NCBI GenBank assembly: GCA_955652255.1 | Contig: CATPAW010000116.1 | Span: forward strand, 1 to 8,811 | From: an uncultured Chthoniobacterales bacterium | GTDB taxonomy: Bacteria; Verrucomicrobiota; Verrucomicrobiia; Chthoniobacterales; UBA10450 | Reading direction: 5' to 3' | DNA length: 8,811 nt | In this document: positions 5,911 through 8,811 of the stretch, piece after piece | How the letters are laid out: each line of letters starts with the position of its first letter | Position numbering within the stretch: the stretch's first letter is position 1 | Position numbers and translations under genes: made by a program | Notes under the pieces: model-generated | The model's database searches: none | Seen by the model: the letters and a program-made list of their open reading frames with translations, nothing else | What the model was told of the DNA's origin: nothing

Positions 5911-7383
5911 ATGAAAAGTGGATTGACTCGTCCTCTCCCGCGGACTCGGCCTGGAGGCCTGTCCGTCTATCTCACTTGCCGCCCCGCGGCTCGATTGTCG
6001 GTCCTGGCTCTGATTTGCTGTCTCGCGCAAGCCGGGATTGCCCAGGCGCGCGAGGTGGTCCACAAAGGGGACGTGGTCGTGGTCCCGCTGCGCGGCGAAA
6101 TTTCCCCTTCGCTCCTGATGTTTTTGCGCCGCGCGGAGAAAGTCGCCGAGAGTAATGGCGCGAGCGCGATTATTTTTGAAATGAACACTTACGGCGGGCG
6201 TCTCGATGCCGCCGAAGAAATCACCAGCGCTCTGAATCACGCCACCGTCCCCACTTATACATTTATCAACTCAAATGCCGGATCGGCCGGCTCGCTCATC
6301 GCGCTGGCCACGCAACATATTTACATGGCGCCGGTGAGTGCAATTGGTGCGGCCGCCCCGGTTTTGCCAACCGGCGAAGATCTTCCGCTAACGGAACGAG
6401 AAAAGACTATTTCGTATTGGACGGCTCTGATTCGGAGCTCCGCCATTAAAAACGGACATAACCCTGATGTCGGTGAGGCGTTCATGAACAAGGACAAAGA
6501 AGTGAAAATCGGTGACCGCGTGATTCACCCGAAAGGAACGGTGCTGACCTTGAGTGCGCAGGAAGCGACGGAAAAATTCAATGGCAAACCATTACTCGCG
6601 GACGGGATCGCCGAATCGATTGTCGATCTTATGCAGAAGGCCGGACTAAAAGGACACTCGGTCTCACTCGATCCCACCGGCTTCGAACAGCTCGCCTTTT
6701 GGATAACGGCGCTGGCGCCCTTGCTTTTGCTGGGTGGCATCATCGGCGCTTACCTCGAATTCAAAATTCCCGGAGCAAGTTTACCTGGAATCATTTCGGC
6801 TATTTGTTTCGCGCTTTTTTTCCTCGGCCACTATTTCGCCGGCCTGGCAGGATGGGAAGTCGTTGGGCTTTTTGTTTTGGGAATGGCGCTGGTCATTATC
6901 GAAATTTTATTCTTTGCTCATTCCACCATCGTCGTTGGCGTGGTTGGCGTTTTCCTGATGCTGGCCTCGTTACTGTGGGCAATGATCGATCGTTATCCGG
7001 GCGAAACGTTCTTCCCGACAGGCCGCATGCTGGCGATGCCGCTGCTGAATCTTTTTCTGGCGATTGCGGCGGCAGTAATTGTGATTGTTTTGCTCGCTCG
7101 TTACCTGCCGCGCACAAGCATTTATCGACGCTTTGCTCTTATCACGTCGAATCCGCCCGGTCCGTCCCTGGCCGGTGTGCCGCGTGAATTTGCCACTGCG
7201 CTGGCCCTCTCGCCGGGAATGCAAGGCCTGTCGTTGTCGATCTTGCGCCCGAGTGGCAAGGCGCGATTCGCAGATCACGTTGTCGATGTTGTCACGCAGG
7301 GAGAATTTGTTGCGCCGAATACCGCGATCACAGTTGTCCAAACCGACGGGATGCGTGTGGTCGTGAAAGCGAGCGCTTCGTAA
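5911..7383 (+). CDS. Full-length NfeD membrane-bound serine protease (ClpP class)
   Basis: The product (490 residues from the ATG at 5911) matches the long NfeD proteins (COG1030): an exported ClpP-like protease, membrane helices, then a soluble C-terminal OB-fold. The hydrophobic stretch at about 29-43, ending AQA before REVVHKGD, is a signal sequence. The protease domain (about 50-245) has NSNAGSAGSLIALA with the probable nucleophile S125, and KTISYWTALIRSSA with K165. Their spacing of 40 matches the Ser97/Lys138 dyad of the archaeal NfeD homologue PH1510 (remembered, spacing 41). Hydrophobic segments at about 260-280, 290-315, 317-355 and 380-398 suggest four to five membrane helices. The C-terminal 50-60 residues (GMQGLSLSILRPSGKARF...) form the NfeD domain. 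AAAGGA abuts the ATG with no spacer; a TTG at 5923 and an in-frame ATG at 5872 are alternatives. It diverges from dnaG and converges on thiS with a 22-base gap. No slipin partner gene is seen. Confidence 0.9.
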   Translation: MKSGLTRPLPRTRPGGLSVYLTCRPAARLSVLALICCLAQAGIAQAREVVHKGDVVVVPLRGEISPSLLMFLRRAEKVAESNGASAIIFEMNTYGGRLDAAEEITSALNHATVPTYTFINSNAGSAGSLIALATQHIYMAPVSAIGAAAPVLPTGEDLPLTEREKTISYWTALIRSSAIKNGHNPDVGEAFMNKDKEVKIGDRVIHPKGTVLTLSAQEATEKFNGKPLLADGIAESIVDLMQKAGLKGHSVSLDPTGFEQLAFWITALAPLLLLGGIIGAYLEFKIPGASLPGIISAICFALFFLGHYFAGLAGWEVVGLFVLGMALVIIEILFFAHSTIVVGVVGVFLMLASLLWAMIDRYPGETFFPTGRMLAMPLLNLFLAIAAAVIVIVLLARYLPRTSIYRRFALITSNPPGPSLAGVPREFATALALSPGMQGLSLSILRPSGKARFADHVVDVVTQGEFVAPNTAITVVQTDGMRVVVKASAS

Positions 7384-7405
7384 TGTTCGACCTTGGCCGC
7401 GAGAC

Positions 7406-7606
7406 CTAACCGCCCGACACGACGCGAATAAATTCAACCTGATCGCCTTCGGTCAGCGGTCGTTGCGGCCATTCATGCCGATGCAAGGCGAGGCCGTTGT
7501 GCTCGATCAAGATCGTCTGCGGCGCCAACTGGAAGCGCTCCACTAAGTCCGCGATTGTTTCAGCGTCGCGCGCGTCGGCTTTTTCTCCGTTGAGCGAAAT
7601 CATCAT
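7406..7606 (-). CDS. thiS: Sulfur carrier protein ThiS
   Basis: ThiS is a small ubiquitin-like protein whose C-terminal Gly-Gly is adenylated by ThiF and then thiocarboxylated to carry sulfur for thiazole synthesis by ThiG. The 66-residue product opens MMISLNGEKADARDAETIADLVERF, has the family segment IEHNGLALHRHEW, then PLTEGDQVEFIRVVSGG, and ends in the diagnostic GG at the stop. The ATG at 7604-7606 overlaps the thiH stop as ATGA, the signature of translational coupling. The next codon is also ATG (7601-7603), giving a 65-residue alternative. A TTG further upstream (7630) lies inside thiH and is unlikely. No terminator is evident in the 22 bases between this gene and the convergent protease gene. 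Confidence 0.93.
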   Translation of the reverse strand: MMISLNGEKADARDAETIADLVERFQLAPQTILIEHNGLALHRHEWPQRPLTEGDQVEFIRVVSGG

Positions 7607-8733
7607 ACGGCGGACAGCGCCTGGTCCCAATCCTTCCAGACTGGCTCGAAGCCGCGCCGGCGCAACACATTCGCGACTTCAGCAGGCGAGCGCTCATCGC
7701 TGATTTCAAATTGTCCGGTCGCGAGTTGGTCTTCTCCGTCCTGGAAATCGGGGGCAACGATTCGACCACGCACCGTCCGATGCAAATGTTCGCTGCCTTG
7801 CCCCGTATAGCCGCCAGGTTCGGTATGACTGCCGGCGCTCATCATTGTCACGCCCAGGGAGACGAGCGCATCACGCAAGATCGCGCGCTCGCGCGTGCTC
7901 AGGACAATACCGACCTGCGGAAAAGTAATGCGCAAGGCGCAAACCAATTGCGCCAGCTCACGGTCGCTCATGGAAAAGCGCGGCCGAAATCCGCCCACAG
8001 CTGGACGCAGCCTGGGCAGACTCACATTGATTTGCGCCTGCCAACAGTGTTTGAACAAGTATTCCAAGTGCGCGGCGAGCGCGATGGCTTCATCCTGCCA
8101 GCGCCATAAGCCAAATAGCGCGCCGATGCCGATGCGCCGAAAACCGGCTTCATAGCCACGTTCAGGACAGTCGAGGCGAAAATTGAAATCGCGTTTTGGT
8201 CCGGCGGTGTGCAGTTCGGAATAGACGCTGTGATTGTAGGTTTCCTGATAAACGACGAGCCCTTCCGCGCCAGCATCGACAATCGGAATGTAATCCTTCG
8301 TTTCCATCGGTCCCACTTCGATGGCAATCGAAGGAAAATCTGGGGCCAAAGCGCGGACGCAATCAGTCAGATAATCGCGGCTAACGAACTTCGGATGCTC
8401 GCCGGCGACGAGCAGAATTTGGCGAAAACCTGCCTGCGAAAGATGGCGGGCTTCTGCGACGACTTCATCGGGACTAAGCGTGACGCGCAGAATCGGGTTA
8501 TCGCGCGAAAAACCGCAGTAGCGGCAATTATTAATGCATTCATTGGAAAGATAAATCGGCGCGAAGAGGCGCATCGTGCGGCCGAAATTCTGCAGTGTGA
8601 GCGCGCGAGAAGCCTGCGCCATCGCTTCCAGCTCCTGGTTGGACTTGGGAGCAATCAAATGTTCGAAGCGGCGGACGAGCTCCGATTTCTGGAGGGCCAA
8701 ATTATCTACAGTTTCGACGAACGACATCGGCAT
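7603..8733 (-). CDS. thiH: 2-iminoacetate synthase ThiH (radical SAM)
   Basis: ThiH cleaves tyrosine using S-adenosylmethionine and a [4Fe-4S] cluster, giving dehydroglycine (2-iminoacetate) and p-cresol for thiazole assembly. From the ATG at 8731-8733 it has 376 residues, the usual family size. The cluster motif is C66-INN-C70-RY-C73-GF, within YLSNECINNCRYCGFSRDN. Other family blocks are LLVAGEHPKFV, VYQETYNHSVY, SLPRLRPAVGGF, LSTRERAILRD, SAGSHTEPGGY and the C-terminal PVWKDWD. The frame extends to a GTG at 8751, and MSF at 8727 is another candidate. I prefer 8733 because GGA lies 7 bases upstream, but this is weak. HydG relatives are longer and NocL relatives act elsewhere; the adjacent thiS supports ThiH. 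The gene starts about 45 bases downstream of a probable terminator at the window edge, so it may head its own transcript or be controlled by attenuation. Confidence 0.95.
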   Translation of the reverse strand: MPMSFVETVDNLALQKSELVRRFEHLIAPKSNQELEAMAQASRALTLQNFGRTMRLFAPIYLSNECINNCRYCGFSRDNPILRVTLSPDEVVAEARHLSQAGFRQILLVAGEHPKFVSRDYLTDCVRALAPDFPSIAIEVGPMETKDYIPIVDAGAEGLVVYQETYNHSVYSELHTAGPKRDFNFRLDCPERGYEAGFRRIGIGALFGLWRWQDEAIALAAHLEYLFKHCWQAQINVSLPRLRPAVGGFRPRFSMSDRELAQLVCALRITFPQVGIVLSTRERAILRDALVSLGVTMMSAGSHTEPGGYTGQGSEHLHRTVRGRIVAPDFQDGEDQLATGQFEISDERSPAEVANVLRRRGFEPVWKDWDQALSAV

Positions 8734-8777
8734 AATTTCATCCGCGTGCACGGATTGGCAAACCTCAATCGCCTATG

Positions 8778-8811
8778 AAAAACAAACGGCGGCGTCCGGT
8801 CCATCCGGACG
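8778..8811 (-). terminator. Probable rho-independent terminator or attenuator upstream of thiH, cut by the window edge
   Basis: Read on the minus strand, CGTCCGG (8811-8805), a 5-base loop and CCGGACG (8799-8793) form a perfect 7-bp stem. They are followed by CCGCCG (8792-8787) and then TTTGTTTTT (8786-8778). The G/C hexamer between stem and T-run suggests the stem continues past the window edge with CGGCGG on the other arm. It could end an unseen upstream gene or, being so close to thiH, be the switchable hairpin of a leader. Confidence 0.65.

Noticed and set aside
7384..7405. Convergent gap between the protease gene and thiS, searched for a bidirectional terminator
   Set aside because: Only 22 bases with no stable stem; the nearby agcgct palindrome is too short and lacks a loop.
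8209..8778. Open frame of 189 codons on the plus strand opposite thiH
   Set aside because: It is fully antisense to the radical SAM core, without a Shine-Dalgarno or motif.

Overview
The window is an ordinary chromosomal stretch of moderately high GC, densely packed with housekeeping genes. There is no sign of a mobile element, tRNA, rRNA or CRISPR array. The sigma factor and primase sequences, together with the small anti-sigma-like and coiled-coil partner proteins, suggest a Verrucomicrobia-type bacterium, possibly a soil spartobacterial lineage. That placement rests on remembered family resemblance, not on a search.

Layout, left to right. (1) On the plus strand, the window opens inside ribD (riboflavin deaminase/reductase), which runs to 792. 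It is followed by a 93-residue secreted Tyr/Pro/Gly-rich and Arg-rich protein of unknown role (844-1125), closed by a rho-independent terminator (1161-1195). (2) On the minus strand, 5840 down to 1187 holds four genes read in one direction: dnaG (primase), rpoD (housekeeping sigma-70), a small single-pass membrane protein that looks like an anti-sigma or accessory factor, and an exported coiled-coil protein with a DUF3106-like core. The last two overlap by 25 bases. This is the dnaG-rpoD core of the classical macromolecular-synthesis operon with an envelope-protein pair attached downstream. (3) On the plus strand, diverging from dnaG, a full-length NfeD/ClpP-class membrane serine protease runs 5911-7383. 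(4) On the minus strand, converging on it, thiH (2-iminoacetate synthase, radical SAM) and thiS (sulfur carrier) overlap by ATGA (8733 down to 7406). At the right edge, upstream of thiH, sits half of what looks like a strong minus-strand terminator or attenuator.

Functionally the window combines vitamin biosynthesis (riboflavin, and the thiazole half of thiamine) with the replication-priming and transcription-initiation core and membrane proteolysis. No clearly new defence or mobile system is visible. The points most worth a second look are the anti-sigma-like membrane protein plus periplasmic coiled-coil pair directly behind the primary sigma factor, the very basic N-terminal extension of RpoD, the thiH-thiS arrangement behind a probable attenuator, and the small repeat-bearing secreted protein.

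Several minus-strand genes (rpoD, dnaG, the coiled-coil gene) have no ATG at the conserved start position and no clear Shine-Dalgarno, so start sites there are uncertain. No gene-free stretch exceeds 300 bases.
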